Shown here piece after piece: positions 1 through 14,137 of a stretch of 64,000 bases of DNA. The stretch is taken from contig NC_090130.1 of the NCBI RefSeq assembly GCF_040581485.1, forward strand, positions 10,540,001-10,604,000, given 5' to 3'. Position 1 is the stretch's first letter. Each line of letters begins with the position of its first letter. The notes below the pieces were generated by a model. The model ran no database searches, was not told the origin of the DNA, and saw only the letters and a program-made list of their open reading frames with translations. The position numbers and the translations under genes were made by a program. This stretch comes from Linepithema humile (taxonomy: Eukaryota; Arthropoda; Insecta; Hymenoptera; Formicidae).

Positions 1-2756
1 TGTGCCGTATCGTGTGTTGAGTGATTTGACAGAATTGCGTCGCGATTATGCACAGACAGTGGTGTGAGAATTTTGTGCGCTTAATAGAATCCCAAATGGA
101 GATCGAAAGACATCAGTCCGGTATATTCTCGGAAATAAAGCGGAAGCTCGCGAAATTAACGTCAACGAAGTGCACACGAAGGATATTCCGCTGTACGCAT
201 GGCACCTTCCTTGTCTCGCGCATTTCTCGTACGCACGACCCATAATCACAAAGGGAAACGTATCGATATAATTTCATTGCAATTTCTCTCTGCGTCGCAA
301 ACTCTTAAAAAATACAGTTATAATAATTGGTGACTTCTCATGAGATAATCGAGTGATTCGCTCTGTCCCAAAACTGAGATTCGAAATTGACAAAGCGTTT
401 CCGCTTGTTTTCCCGCATAAACGTGCATAGTTCGTGTGTTTTGCTTTTAAAAATTAAATACATTTTTTGAAAGACAATAATAGATGTTTCCAAGATGGCC
501 ACATATAATTTATATATAATTTAACACAATTTATTACAGTATTGTTGGTGCAAATCCTGGAAGTTTGCAACTCATCCGATTAACTTTCGCGAATAAATTG
601 TGCTGTTATTTGTGAAGGTGCAGTTATTCGTTAAGCTTTAAAGCAAGACATAAAACGCGTTATCCAACTCGAATCCTCGTCCGAACAGAACTCGTCCTGT
701 GTTTTGTCAAAACTGAGGCCTTATCTATTTGAATAATAATAATGATAACGTTATGTCGCGGATCCAGGGCGAGCCATTCGGAACACGAAAGGGACGTACA
801 TTTTTTTACTGATTTGCTATTTGCACGGCGCCGCTATATGTACTCCGCGCAACATGTTTATCGAATGAACAGCAGTCATTCAGTTTTTGCTCGATGCACC
901 CTGATACGTCATGCTCGATCGCTAAGTTGCATCAAAGTCGATTCGATTCAATTTGATTAACTCAATTTCCTTTCTTTTTCTTTTTACATCCGTTTTATGA
1001 TCGTAAATCGATAGGTGCATCTAGAAAGATAAAAGCAATCAAAGCGTTGAAGCGATTAAAAGCAAAAGTTAACCAGAAAGATTAGTGCAACGGGACGAAA
1101 TTTTCAAATAAAGAAAAAGAACAACTTGGTTTAGCATTTACTTGTATTGCTTTTTTTGTTACAATTGTGTTGTTAGAAGAGAGAGAGGATCCCGTAGATC
1201 CCACTGTCAGATCAATGTTGAGTAAAATTTCCATCGGAAACTTGTCGGAGACAAGTGTTGCGCGTCCTATCATGGTTTCGTATGGCCGCCATTTTATATT
1301 TTTAATGGTATGCGTGTGTAACGTATGTTTGATGTTTTACTTTTAAATCGGTACGTAGCATATCGTTTTAGTCGTAATAAGTATATTGATATTGAACTAC
1401 CTAGCCTAATATGTACAGAGTTTCCGTTTTCACTCTTGGCACTACATTATCCCCCTATAGCTCCTCGCACGCATACATCATACATGCGCGCGCGCGTCCG
1501 CTTTTTCTCCGTTTCTTTCTTTCTTTTTTTTTTTATCTCTCAACCATGCAATTAGCCGCGCCTCCGGCGCGTCTTTCCTACTACTCCGTTCCGCACACGC
1601 GCGCTTGCATTTACCGTACGCCTGCTCTTGCACTCGCACAATCAAACCGACGATTCACTCGCACACAACTCGCGTTCCGTCCGTCCGTTTTTATTTTTTC
1701 CACAACCACCATCGCGTGAAAACCGCACTCCGCCCCGTCCGACCGTCGCGCAGCAGCCGTACGTCGCGAATAAAATGTTATATCGACAATAAATAATTTA
1801 CTAAGTCTTTTCGTCGCAATAAACAAACTTCCGCGATGTCCGACGATCGAGCCTCCGTCGAATATGCTGGAACCGAGGGTAAACCGGCGGATCCGCTTCG
1901 TCAATCGATATCGTGCAGGTCGTGAGCCTCGATTCTCTGCCTTGTTTTCTCTCTCCCTCTCTCGCCAAGTGAAGCTTCTCGCCGTGTTATTCCCGGACAG
2001 GGAGCTTCTCGTCTCGGGATAGGCCATCGCTTCGCGTCGCGCGTTGGTAAAACGCCGTTTTTCCACACAGGGCTTTCGACCGCCTCTCCTGTCCCCGGTT
2101 TCTTCTGATCCGCTCTCGCATCGTTACCCAATGCAACATCGTAATCCTCGCGTGCCACCGCTTTGGAATAATTTGAGATCTAGGATAGACACTGGCCGCG
2201 TGTGGAATTGCACAATGAGACGGCGGCGGCGCGTCAACTCCCTTAGTGGAAAAAAAAAAAAAAGAGGATAGGCGCGAATCAACGCACGGCGATTGAGCGC
2301 AATGTTGTTGGCTGATTTAACTCCTCAATCATTACCAAGTGCCGGCTTCTCCATACCTTCGCCGGCCCTCCCCTTTAGGCCACGAACGGACGATCCTCTC
2401 ATCTTGTTCTCTTTTTCGTTCACTCTCTCCCACGCATATACACACTCACACATACATACTCTCTCTTGTTATAGAAGAACATCGGAAGAACGATCCAACA
2501 AGGATATCACCGGCCGGGAAGATATTATCTCTTCTCGCGAGTGCGCGCGGGCAACACTCGTTACTGAATACAATGGGGCACGACCGATGAGATTTATCCT
2601 ATATTGAAGCTACTCCCGTGAGTCAGTCTTGAAGGACGTCGTCGTTGACGCTGCAGTCGCGCAGAATGACCTCGAAAACCATCGCTCGTTCTCAAAGTCG
2701 GACGATGCGGCTGTGACAATGACGACAACGGCGTCGAGGAAGAAGGACGCTGCGGA
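1..2756. other. Non-coding sequence downstream of the minus-strand gene
   Basis: I recognise no coding exon here. The stretch follows the stop codon of the PMEPA1/LDLRAD4-like gene on the minus strand, so its right-hand part may be 3' UTR. A minus-strand AATAAA lies at 1690-1695 and could be a polyadenylation signal, but nothing in the sequence proves its use. The part from about 1480 to 2660 is richer in GC and CpG than its surroundings. Open frames here (up to 151 codons) are low in complexity and match no family I know. Confidence 0.4.
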
Positions 2757-2794
2757 TCAGACCTTCTGATGGAGTTGCTGTTGCTGGTGTTGCG

Positions 2795-2865
<71 letters not shown>

Positions 2866-3245
2866 TGCTGCTCTTGCCGACTCTCGTCGGTCTCGCAGGG
2901 CACCACGGTGATGTTGGACAGATTGCTACTGCTCAGATTACTGCTCATGTTACTACTGGACTCGGAATAACTGGAAAAGGGCGGCTTGCTGATCGGCACT
3001 GACGCCGACGATGACGTCGCGTGGCTCGGGAACCTTTTGAACACCGAACGGGCGGTATTCAACAACAAGTTGCTGCTGCTGGGGCTCTGACTCCGCGTTA
3101 TCCGATCGCCGGGCATGTCGAGCAGTCCCGAATGGAAGTGCTGGTTGCTATTAGGCGGTGGGGTCCGGTAAGGCGGCGGGCTCTCACTGTCAAATACCGT
3201 GCGATTTGGCGGTGCCCGCACGCATTTCTGGTAAATTTCGCTCTC
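2757..3245 (-). CDS. PMEPA1/LDLRAD4-like protein, terminal coding exon (Smad-interaction and PPxY motifs, polyQ tail)
   Basis: This exon encodes 162 residues and a TGA stop. A minus-strand acceptor (TTTTGCAG) ends at 3246, and the exon starts in phase 0 with ESEIYQK. Residues 10-20 (RAPPNRTVFDS) match the Smad-interaction motif region of vertebrate PMEPA1 and LDLRAD4, where PPNR binds receptor Smads. PPPY at residues 23-26 (3179-3168) is a PPxY site, which in this family recruits NEDD4-type ubiquitin ligases. A Ser-rich linker follows, then 25 consecutive glutamines, one proline and a short Gln/His tail. Family knowledge: these are single-pass membrane adaptors that sequester Smad2/3 and limit TGF-beta signalling. 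Inference: the insect protein does the same. The second vertebrate PPxY (PPPTY) is not evident; only the looser PPFSSY occurs. The polyQ tail replaces the vertebrate C-terminus. Confidence 0.85.
2796..2870 (-). repeat. CAG/CAA repeat encoding 25 glutamines
   Basis: Read on the minus strand, 75 bases encode an unbroken run of 25 Gln, mostly CAG with a few CAA, between Glu (2873-2871) and Pro (2795-2793). The tract lies in frame at the C-terminus of the PMEPA1/LDLRAD4-like protein. Its length is likely to vary among individuals. Confidence 0.9.
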
Positions 3246-4024
3246 CTGCAAAACGAGAAGGTCGATTAGTCGATCGTATACAAATAATAGGGACTGGAAA
3301 ACTCTCTGAAATACTTTGATTTGTAAAAAAGTATTGCAATTCTTTATAGAAAAAATAAAAAACAAATAGAGTAAACTTGTAAAATGCGCTAAAAAATTTT
3401 ATTACGAAGAGGATGATTAATGGAAGAAAGTAAAAACTCAAAATGAAGTTACCGGGCTTAGTTGGCTTATTCTAGCGATAAAACTCTTTTTATTCCTGCT
3501 TTGTACATTCAAAATTTCTAACATGCAAATCTTTATTGCAGTTATGATGATTGAGATAGCCTTAAACCGACCCCGCTTTAAGCAGTCTGGAGTTTAATAT
3601 CCCCGCTTGCGCAACGATGACAAGGCGTAATGAGCACTTGAACCTGAGGATTCATGGAGAGACAGGAAGCGAATAAATAAATATGTTTTTCGGTCGTTCC
3701 CCGGCTGCGTGCGGCAACAGACAGACGAGGGCGTTACGCCGTGTCGACATATTGCCAATTTAATCTTACAGCATAGAATATAATTATATAAAAGCAGCAA
3801 TATATCCGTAACGCATAAGGCAGCTGCCTTCCACGTGTGTATTTTCAAATACTGCAAACACTTTGCGAAGATATTATATTTAAAAACTGCGCATGCGTCG
3901 AAACAATTCAAATGTTCAAACAATCGCTAAATTCGTTGAACGATGCGCATGGATTTCTTCACTCGGGCCTTTACGAATCCCAATCGTAACGTTTCGACGG
4001 AAAGACTGCGACTTTTCCTCTCAC
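3246..4024 (-). other. Last intron of the PMEPA1/LDLRAD4-like gene
   Basis: The intron is 779 bases with a GTGAGAG donor at 4024 and a TTTTGCAG acceptor at 3246. Both flanking exon ends are in phase 0, so the exon joint reads NPEQ followed by ESEI. The intron is AT-rich and holds no open frame I would call. Confidence 0.8.
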
Positions 4025-4336
4025 CTGTTCCGGGTTGCGGAGGTGAAGATCCAAATGCGCCCCGTACGGATGCTCCTCGCCATCCGGGAGCTCCAGTCGC
4101 GGCGGCAGGTTGAGAGCAAGATCCTGCCGGACGCTGTCCGCGCGAATCGCACGATCTCTCGCCGCGGCGATCATCACCTCCTGTACGTCTCTGCGCCTTC
4201 TGGTATCGCCACCGCCACCGCCACCGCCATCACCGCCGCCGACTCCACCGCCCATCGCACCGGCAGTTGGGTCATTTTCCGCCGTTGCTCCGCGTCCGCT
4301 GCTGCCGACCTCCATTCCTTGGCTCACCGACAGCAT
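4025..4336 (-). CDS. PMEPA1/LDLRAD4-like protein, middle cytoplasmic exon
   Basis: The exon has 312 bases (104 codons, phase 0 at both ends), with a TTTGCAG acceptor before 4336 and a CAG/GTGAGAG donor at 4025/4024. Its last 28 codons (4108-4025) encode LPPRLELPDGEEHPYG and then HLRNPEQ. This parallels the vertebrate PMEPA1 block LPPTISLSDGEEPPPYQG and LRDPEQ that lies just before the Smad motif, in the same order. The vertebrate PPPY here has become HPY, so this PPxY site appears lost. The N-terminal half is low complexity: a Gly run and then DTRRRRDVQE. The exon starts with ATG, so it could also supply a start codon to transcripts that skip the membrane exon. Homology is judged from motif order and exon phase. 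Confidence 0.82.
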
Positions 4337-7300
4337 CTGCAAAGCCGACGATCGATTTTACGTCTTTGAAAAAGATAGCGGTGCGATATAGATATATATC
4401 TGTCAGTGAACGAATTGCCATAAATTTTCGATATTGTTAATTCCCGCCGAAACGTATAACGATGTTATCGTTGTACTTTTTCGTTTCCTCGAAAAGTAGA
4501 TTTCTTAATAACTTCACAGTTAAATCGACTGCACGCAAAAAAAATCGTGAATAAATTAATGCATGAAATTGTTTGACACGTGTAGTTGTGTAGATATTAA
4601 TGCTGTGCTATTGCACTCTCCGCGTTCACGTATAACTCAGTATAAATCATATCATTATATCCATAGATTAATCTGTCTGTGACAACAATCTGACATCAAC
4701 TATTCCTATAATCGAACGAATACTCTGATTCGGAACTTCTGCTGTTGTACACAAAATAAAACTCGTCAATCTATATAATAAATATGTGTGCTTTGAAATA
4801 CGCATTTACTGAAAATGAAAACGATTTGTGTGAAACAGATTTCAAATACTTGATACAAGGAGCAAATAATCGTGTTTAAACACACCTGCAAACATATTCG
4901 CGAATTTCAGAATTCTGCAAATTACGACGATTTGGTCACAGTATGAAGTCGTTCCCGCTAATAAATATTCATCAAAATTAATAAAGCTAATTCTTTGCCG
5001 CTCGCATAGAATTTTGTATAATTTTAGCTTCTGTAAGACAACTTTTTCAGTTGTTAGCACAATTCGAGATTTTATCAATGAAACTGTCAGTCAATCGAAT
5101 CCTCAACTAAGTCTCGATTAACTAAACTTATTCGACTCATTCGAAACATTTCTGTCGATATTATAGATATTCAGTTTAAAACCTCGACTCACGCATATAC
5201 GTACGCGTACGATCCGTTCGTAAGAGATAAGCCGAGGAACTATCACGTCGTTGATAGTTGACAGCACAGGATGATGTGGTTCGTGGTACGCACATGGGGA
5301 GATAAGAAGGAGAATGTTGCACGAGCTTGGCGTGCCAACGATATAACGAAGCCGTGTGCAAACAAAACTCCACACGCTTCCTTTTGCGCTGCATTTCGCA
5401 CATTCAATTGATCGCAGATCAAAATAGATTGATTATGCTCGATCGTCAAAGTTTTGTCGCGCGCGTGTTCGGAAACATTCCGATCTTAACATATTCATTA
5501 CGCATTACATTCCATATTTTATTATGCTTATTTGCTTATTTGAAATCATTTTTGAATATTGAATATGAATATTGACAGATCTAATCGATCAACTTTAATT
5601 ATTGAAGAAAGCAATGTGTATGCAAGATTAAGTATATATTTTATGTTACAATATTATGGCTACACAGACACACTATTTGATATTTTATTGATTTATAACA
5701 ATGTGAAAGATGCGTGAATCTGTGGGAAGAACTTTTTCCCATCAATTTCGTTCCCAAGAATGTCGTCTACTTTGTTAAATCATAATACATAGTAAGAATG
5801 TTTCAACCGATATGATTTTACGACAACTTGATCGCGATTTAACGAGCCATAGCCGATAGAAAGCGTTTCTCTCGCGAGCATTAGCCGGCACGTGCGCGCG
5901 TTAACGACCGGCGGGTTGGTCGCTCGCGTTAAAGCTTTAAAGGGGTTTGCAGCACCCCTCTGCGTTCTCGCGCTCGTCCGAGGCCGTCGAAAGGGAAAGC
6001 GGAAGAGGGACGCAGCGGCGGCGGCGGCGGCGGCGGCGGCGACAACAGTGCGAGGGTGTGCGGCGGAGACAGCAACGATAGGAGCGACTGACACACAGAA
6101 GGATGAGCGTTCGTCGGTGTCGCTCGTGTATATCGATCGACTTGCGGTGTAACATTACGCGGAAAGCAGATGCGACGTCGTGAGAAAATTCTCCTATTCT
6201 TACGCAATCAGATAGTCCTGCTACTTGTTCCTTTGTTAACGATCTTCAACATATTTCTTTCGTTATTTATTTATACGCACCTTTGATGTGTTTGGCACGC
6301 TGTACAATTTGTGCAGTGAAGTTGTACATTTTATTTATTTAAACTTTCTAATCCTCTTATTTGTAAAATACTTTATATAAGCTGTTATTAGCTATATAAG
6401 AAAACAATTTAAAACGCGTCGACATCTTTCAAATGAGAAATCTATGACAGATGAGTAGAATGGATGAAAAATTAATGAAGGAAAAATATGGAGCAAGTAT
6501 ATTTCTATTCTCATTGGAATGTAGAGTCATTTGGGATATAAGACGAGATTAAAAATGTTCTTACGGAAACAAAACGAAAATGTCGGCGATCTGAAGAGAA
6601 AACCGTCCTAACACGTGACTTCGGAACGAAAACCAATGTCATTCTTTGGGGCGAAGCGGAGGAAGGCAAAAGAATTTACGTGCCATATAAAGGAATGCGC
6701 TATATTTAGTGCATACGCCATTTTCTTCCATCTGCTTTCAAGTCATGTGAACTGGTTTCAAACTGACAGAGTAGTAATTAGTCGAGATTATTTAATAACA
6801 ACTATATCGCGTATCATATCATATCGTAATCATTGTAATATATCTATGATATTATCCGGATTGCAACCAAAAATAGTACATTAATACTCGGAATGTTAAT
6901 TTTATCGCATATCTCTAAATGATTTGTAATTTACAATAATAGTGAAAATTAAGGGCTTATTTCCATTATTTCTCTTTTCAGTGAAATCAAGCGAAAGCGA
7001 TTAATTGAATAAAATCTAAAAATATGTCTAAAAACGTCTCGATCTTTCTCTTCCATTATTCCATTCAAAGAATCGAAGCTATAGGCCTGAGATGGATCAA
7101 GTAGTTAAATAAAGATAAAAAGTTTTCAATTTCGTGATTATCCTCGGATGTTTTATTATATTATAATAATATATTTCATGTTGCATAACGACGAAATTAT
7201 TCATATCGAGCGACGTTGCCGGCGCAGCGGGAACAAGAAGAGCGAGGATGAACGATAGAAGATAAGAGGCGAGTGCAAAGTCACTCGACCGATCGATCGC

Positions 7301-10300
7301 AGATAGAGTTGGTCGGTGAAAAGCGATGAAGAGGCGGGCGTTTACTCGCGCTGGTGCACGATGCTCCGGAACGTCATAGCGGTTCGCAAAAGCGCGAGGA
7401 TTATGGCGTTGTAACGGACTTTATGGCTCCCCGAACCGCGCTGCTGGCACCTCGGTGGACCGTAAAACCGCAGTCACTCTCTCGCAGTTGCAGCTCGTTC
7501 GATACTGTTACGCCCGCTCGAAACATGACACCGCCATCGTCGCCATCGCCGCTGCCGGATTCTCGATTGAAATTGCAGTTTCAGAAAAGGGTAAAACTTG
7601 GCCGTATCGATCGTTCGTTCGCTCACGAGTTTTGCACGCCCCCGGGAAACTTATTCCCGAGCTATTCTCTACCCGGGGTTGGACGTCAAAGTCGGCGTCG
7701 AAGTTGGCGACGGTATTTCGAGAAACTTCGTGGATGTAACTTGGTATCGAAACGCGAGGCGTTAAGTCCCGATGTTGCAGCTACGCGACCGACCGACTGC
7801 TGTGCCGACGTTTATATTTTTATCGCCGATATTAAAGGAATGATTGCAAATGTTGAAATTGAAAGTGAAGGCGTATCTCGCGAGTAAGCGAGTAAGTATC
7901 GACCGACCGACAATTATAAATAATTGACTTTTATTTTCCTCACTAATGAATTATACTGTAATTCGTTTCAGGAAAAAATCGGAAAAAGAGAATATTTTTG
8001 TAAAACCTTCTGAAAGAAAAAAAAACTAAATTAAACTAAACAAATGCAAAATATTTAAAACGTAAGAACGTGTGAAATGTGAACCATTTATATAGCTTTT
8101 TTATCCGCATTCTTTCCACTTCATTTTTTGCTACACACAAATGTTTTCTACCAGAGAGAATCTATCCAACATATTTTCTTTCAGAAGATATATTTGCGAA
8201 AAATATACAATATTTGTACTACCTATCGTTTGATCAATGTCTCGCCTCGAAGCCCATGCCGAAACAAACAACGATTAAAATATACGTCAGCCAATCGTGC
8301 ATTGCCGATAAAGCGTGTATAATTTTTGACGTCGACGCGCATCTTTTAGATTACGCAATCTCTACGTCGTCGTCTTAACCTTGTCTGCGATGCAATTTTT
8401 TTTTTATTACACTCAATGCAAAGTGCACATGCACTCCATCTCCCAATATATTTTAATATATCAAAAACTGTATATAAAATCGATCGAGTATACGAAATAT
8501 AAAGTACAAATAAGAAATAATCGCAATATGTATGCAAATATATATTGTAGAATTTAGAATTTTCCCAATTTCTCATTTCTACGTTTCGTACTCCCTATTA
8601 GCAAAATATTGATGAAATCAAATTCGCGGAAAGATACATCAATCTCCTTTTCCAACTGTCGAAGGCTAAAATTGACGTTTGCTTGTACTCTCGTGTCGCA
8701 TTCGCGTACACAAAAGTGTCGCCTTTTTTGGAAAGAGCTTCTGTAGTATTATATATATATCTCGATCAATTTGCACAGCGCGCGGATATCTCTTTTATTA
8801 TTCTGACGAGCAATAGTGATCCAACGATAACAAGCCGGGAATATCGTTTGTAAGTTTTCTCTCCTGCTCGTCATGATCGCATCATATGTACAAATCGAAT
8901 TCGACGTGATTACATTTGTTCTTGTTTGCATAGTACCGATTGTGTCATTTGGCCATTACGTGATACTCGAAAAGTGCTGCTACAATTATTTATTTTTATT
9001 ATTTATCTACATTAAAACCAATTAATTATCAAGATGTCTTCTAGATAGACTTTCTAATGTTTGCACGTAATAAATCCAAAATTAGAATTCAAAATCAAAT
9101 TGACAAACTACGAATAACACAACCTTAATCACATTATTGTGAATATTTCATTAATATTTCATTGTATGTAGTTTAAAATGCAACAAATAATAATTTCGTT
9201 TGTTAAACTGTAAATAATGATTGACATATTTGGAAGATCGCAGTATCTTAAGAATCGTTGGTTGGTCGCAAATGCTTTTCCATGTTATTCTCGTTCACGT
9301 TGTTGTCGATGTCGTTGTCGTCGTCGTCGTCGTCGTCTTCGTCGTTTGGTAAAACGTATCGATCGAGAAGTACATACCACCCTGCATGAGGGCAATGCAC
9401 TGGGAATATATGATGCATTTGCTGTAAAATGCTGCGACGATACTTTCGCAACACCTGTTATACTTTCGCGCATAAAAGTCGTTAAAAAAAAAATTCCTTT
9501 CAACGCGCGAAAAAACTCTTTTCAGCGCTTTCCGAACATTATGACAACAAAAGTCCCATTTTGCGTAAAGATTAATAATTTGATATAATGTGATAAAACG
9601 AGAGTAAGATAGAGAGATTAAAAATGACGCAACTGCTGCTCGATTAAGGCTTGACTTACGATTTCTCGATTCATAAATTACATTATATCCGACATATGTC
9701 GTGTGATTAATTAAATAAAGAATGAAGAAATATCACGGCTTTTATTAAGAATAGTCACGCGTAGTACCGTTTCATGGGACGATGTCGTGAGACGAGTGTA
9801 TTTGCACCCTCATATTTTATGCGATATATATACATATTTGAGAAAATTACGAGCAAAATTTTGCGAGTGAAAATGGCTCGTCAAATCGAACGACTATTCG
9901 CACTATTTAGATATATTTAAAGTAAGAATTATTGCATCAAAATTGCTATTTATGAAATTAAAAATAAAATTACTGACTACAATTTGATTCGCAGTGGTGT
10001 ACTTTGTACACTGTACACGCGAATAGTAACTGAATGAAAAATAATTAAAGAATAATAAAAGGCTAAGAATAATTATTTCAAGACTTCAAGAATTTACGTG
10101 AAAAATCGTCAAACAATGGTAACGCGTCACGCGCAATCCGAAAACGCCGGAAACATTAGCGTTGCGTCCTGTCGCGTCACGCCAACGAGTGTCGCGTGTA
10201 TTGTGTATTCGACGACGTACATCTATAGAGGATTAATTACGCGTGTCCGGATAGACGGAGGTCAATAGGCTGAAACGAGACAGGCAGAAAAGCGCGCAAT

Positions 10301-11732
10301 GTGATGTAATTCGCGCATTTGCGTAGGAGGGACAGAGGTGCGCGAGCACACGTAAGTGGGGACACACAAGTGCATATTTACGCAATCCGCCTGCCGTTGC
10401 GCAGATGCTTCCCGTTTGACGGAGATAAGCGTTAACGAGGCCTGGATAATAGTAACGGCAACCGTCTAGACGCGACGATTGCGACATGTCCTTTTAAAAC
10501 ACTGCGGCGTCAGGATGCCGTTTTTAGACCGTGATAAGCGACGACACGTGGTTCGACGCGCACTTGCGCGTCGCCTATTTTTAAAACAGTCAAATATTCT
10601 TAGAAATTCCATTCGTTATTTTCAATATTTTGGTCTTAATTGCACAACAAACGCAATCAATTTTCGGAAAATTTAAAGAAAACGTTATTTTATTCCATGG
10701 CAAAAAATTCTTTAGGATAAGTATGACGTTAATAAATGGCCTGCCATTAAACGTCTTTCCTAAATTAAAAAAAATTCTTAATATAGATTTATAAATGACG
10801 AATTTTCGAGAAAAAGAAATAAACTTCTAGAGTCGTGCCAAAACTCAAGATTGTGCGATTAACTTTAGCAGCGGCATACGTGTAGATTTTTTTTCTTTAT
10901 TTTTTTTTCAACCAGCAGTTACCGCGCTTTCTAATGCGGCTTGTTTCAATTAGAAAATGAACGAGTAAAGATCGCTCGGAGTTGTTTTTTCTTGCGCGGT
11001 CATTTACCGCGCGGAATAATTCAACAGAGTGTGCAACCTTCCTATACATTCCTGCTTGCATTTTTCGCCGTTGCACCATCGCCCGGCGAAGCGTTGCTTT
11101 ACGCCTGAGAAAAATTATTCCACCACTACGCTTTATGTAGATAGGCATAGAAAACGAAGGCCGTTGCCGCCGCACACACGAAAGCGCGTTTCTTCTTTCC
11201 AGACATTCTTATGGGTTTTATATATAAAGACGCGAATATATATAAATTCGAACTTGATAATATTTTTTCATAGGACGGGATGTGCTGCTTTCAACACTTG
11301 ATGCGAGACAAGCGCCGGAATTATTATTTGTGGATACGCGTGACACATTTTACGCGTTAATATTTTTACGTAAAGGTTGTGTGAGCTGAAGCAATGTTTC
11401 ACTTCAACAAAATTGTGCAAAATATTGAATATTATAGTTTTATCGCGTCAGTCTTTTGATAATTGATTATCGTATTATATTAAACACAATTTTGGCTTGC
11501 TTAGCATTCTTTTGAACGAAGGATCATAAAATTTATAAAATCTTTAAATTTATTAATCTCAGACAGATACATTAAATTAAAAGTTGTTGATGAATATTTG
11601 TCGGTCTAGCAACATGTAAAGTATCTGAAATGTAGAGCAGAACAATGTGTCTTTCTAAAACTTTCTAAAACTTACAATGCCGAAAAATATAATTATTTGC
11701 GACATACATTAAAAGAAAGTACCTTCACTTTT
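4337..11732. other. Intronic sequence, no gene recognised
   Basis: This is the 3' part of the giant intron. It is mostly AT-rich, with CpG-rich pockets at about 5880-6180 (with a GGC run at 6013-6041), 7200-7890 and 10100-10560, and a TCG run at 9300-9345. The longest open frame is 7354-7887 (+, 177 codons). It lies in a CpG-rich pocket, shows no domain I recognise, and I do not call it a gene. Confidence 0.5.
9300..9345. repeat. TCG/GTC trinucleotide repeat
   Basis: A short, slightly impure trinucleotide run (TTG TCG ATG TCG TTG TCG...) with eight near-perfect TCG units in the middle. It has no evident coding role. Confidence 0.75.
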
Positions 11733-12512
11733 ACAAGTAAACCTACCTTTGTGTTACTCGCCGATTTTATTGAAACTCGGTACACTTGTAGAGCGGTCAA
11801 AAATAATAGACACGTATTTTTTTTATATCGGCAATAGTGCAACTTCAAGGGTGAAAACAACCTCTAAAAATTCAAATTATCGTTTTTTAAACATTATTTT
11901 GATAAATATTGATGTAACAAAGAAATGTTTCGAATAAAAGTTGTAGCTCTTGAAAAAATACATCATTTATGTTGTATGCATTTTTTGCATAGAACCAATA
12001 TTTTTCGAAAAAAATGAGATAATAGGAAAGACACTCCTTCCGCACTATGCAATGGGTTCCCTCCTCTACCCCCGGAGGGGGAACTCACTGCATTCACACA
12101 TACACTTTACAACGCGAAGCGAGGTTTCAACCCAACCTATGTGTATAGTTTTTTGATGGTGGAGCCCCCCGCAGGAGGACGGAACACAATGCCTCCACGC
12201 ATACACTTTACAACGCATTATCTCATTTTTTTCGAAAAATATTGGTTCTATGCAAAAAATGCATAAGACATAAATGATGTATTTTTTCAAGAGCTACAAC
12301 TTATATTCGAAACATTTCTTTGTTACATCAATATTTATCAAGATAATATTTAAAAAAATGATAAATTTTGACTTCTTTTAGGGGTAGTTTTCACCCTTAA
12401 AGTTGCACCATTGCCGATATAAAAAAAATACGTGTGTATTATTGTTGACCGCTCTACAAGTGTACCGAGTTTCAATAAAATCGGCGAGTAACGCAAAAGT
12501 AGGTTTACTTGT
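11733..12512. mobile_element. Foldback (long terminal inverted repeat) element, 780 bp
   Basis: The left arm 11733-12022 and right arm 12218-12512 are near-complete reverse complements; both begin with acaagtaaacctac when read inward. The 195-base spacer is G/C-richer and contains the 17-base word catacactttacaacgc twice in direct orientation (12101-12117 and 12200-12216). There is no coding capacity beyond short AT-rich frames. The structure is that of a non-autonomous foldback DNA transposon. I could not assign a superfamily because the target duplication is unclear. Confidence 0.8.
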
Positions 12513-14137
12513 TAGTAGCGTAAACGGTAAAGCAAGCTGACGTTTTGCAGTATTTGTCTTGTACAATAGTAATCTCATGCCTTGAATGTGTATAAGAATC
12601 TTCCAATTATTTTACAAATTTTCTTTAGATTGTATTACAAATTTTATTAAAAATTATCTGTTGCTGCTAAAGCAACATCTTATATCACTCTGTAACAATT
12701 TTCTATTTCAACAATAATTATACTTTGCACTTTTCAAATATGCTTATGTAGTGTACTCAGACTTTTTAACGTGGTACTTAAATTTCCAAGTAAGATAAAC
12801 ACTTTGATTGATGATAATGTTAGTGTACATTGTGCTTCTATATATTTGTTATATCATACTTTAAATATAGTACGTATATGATTGAGCAAGCCACCCTCGT
12901 ATGAGTCGCTCTTGTATAAATGATCTCATTATCGTTCCCCCTCGATCAAGTTGTTTAATAAAATAAATAAAAAACAAAAAAAAACAAAAAAAAGAAGCAT
13001 CGACCACATTAACCTAATTTTCGATTTGAGCTAATATTTGCACATTTTGCGTAGGCGGCCATGCGCGAGCGTGACGTTGTTTTTCAGGATGATGACCACG
13101 TCTGACACATGGGATTTCTTCAGAGAAATCTATCTAAGAGTGTAAAAATAGAATAAAAAATGTTACATTTCTAACCTATTTACTCCATTTACAAAATATC
13201 CACGCATTGAAACGCGATATATCTTTCAAATAATAAATCGTTATCGATAATATCAATATTTTTGTATATCAACTTCGTAATAGCTGACCGTTGAGCATTA
13301 AATATCTTCGCAGATAATATTCAGTAAAACGTTGTAAAATTAATATTTTAACTCGCAATAATTTTAAACGATTCCTACGTTATGTCTATGTTTTACCTCT
13401 AAATACATTTTCTTCTAATTTCAGCGTTTCTCACACTTGCAGATATGATACATGTTTAGCAAAAATTAACAAATATTAAACGAGCATAACATTATTACAT
13501 TCTATCCAGCTGCCTGCACTCTAACATCTTAGACGATTTCATTTGTGAAATGCGGTTTAAAATACATCACTGTGTCGTGCAGTGTCTTCTACTTATATTA
13601 GCGGTTAAATATGGTTCGCGCTTAACAAATATACGAATTATGCGCGCAGCGTGCCGCGCTACGAGCCGACGCATGTTAACGAGACTGCCGTGCTCGCTAT
13701 ACCAACAAGCGCGATTAGAGCAACCGTTAGATCCAACGCTAAATAAATCTCCGTCGAAAGGCTAATGTTCTTCTGAGAAACGACGAAAGCGCCGATTCGA
13801 ATGCACTTGATTTGCTCTCATGCCACAAATGCAATTTTCTGTATTTTTGTAATGCGTCGAATATATCTTAAAAACTCAATGCTACATGTATGTAACCAAT
13901 TTTTTATTTATTACTAGACATACACGCGTGCGTTACACGCGCGCCTTCTTTTCTTTCCTTTCAACACTTTAAACTTGTCAAACAGCTGTTAAAATAAAGC
14001 TGTCAAAATACAAACTGTCAAACGCAATCATCTCTATAACAACCTCGTCTACGCAAACTTGGCAATAGACAAACCGATCGATAACCGTCGTGATGACAAC
14101 GAAAAGAGGCCTCGAAAGTAAATAACATGCCTCTTTT
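12513..14137. other. Intronic sequence, nothing recognised
   Basis: AT-rich sequence with short A-runs near 12960-12990. I see no exon, RNA gene or element ends. Confidence 0.4.

Noticed and set aside
7354..7887. 177-codon plus-strand frame in a CpG-rich pocket
   Set aside because: No recognisable domain, it lies antisense in the intron, and CpG-rich sequence has few stop codons by chance.
11950..12290. Two near-identical frames on opposite strands (both starting MKKYIIYV)
   Set aside because: They are the two arms of the foldback element at 11733-12512 read from each strand, not genes.
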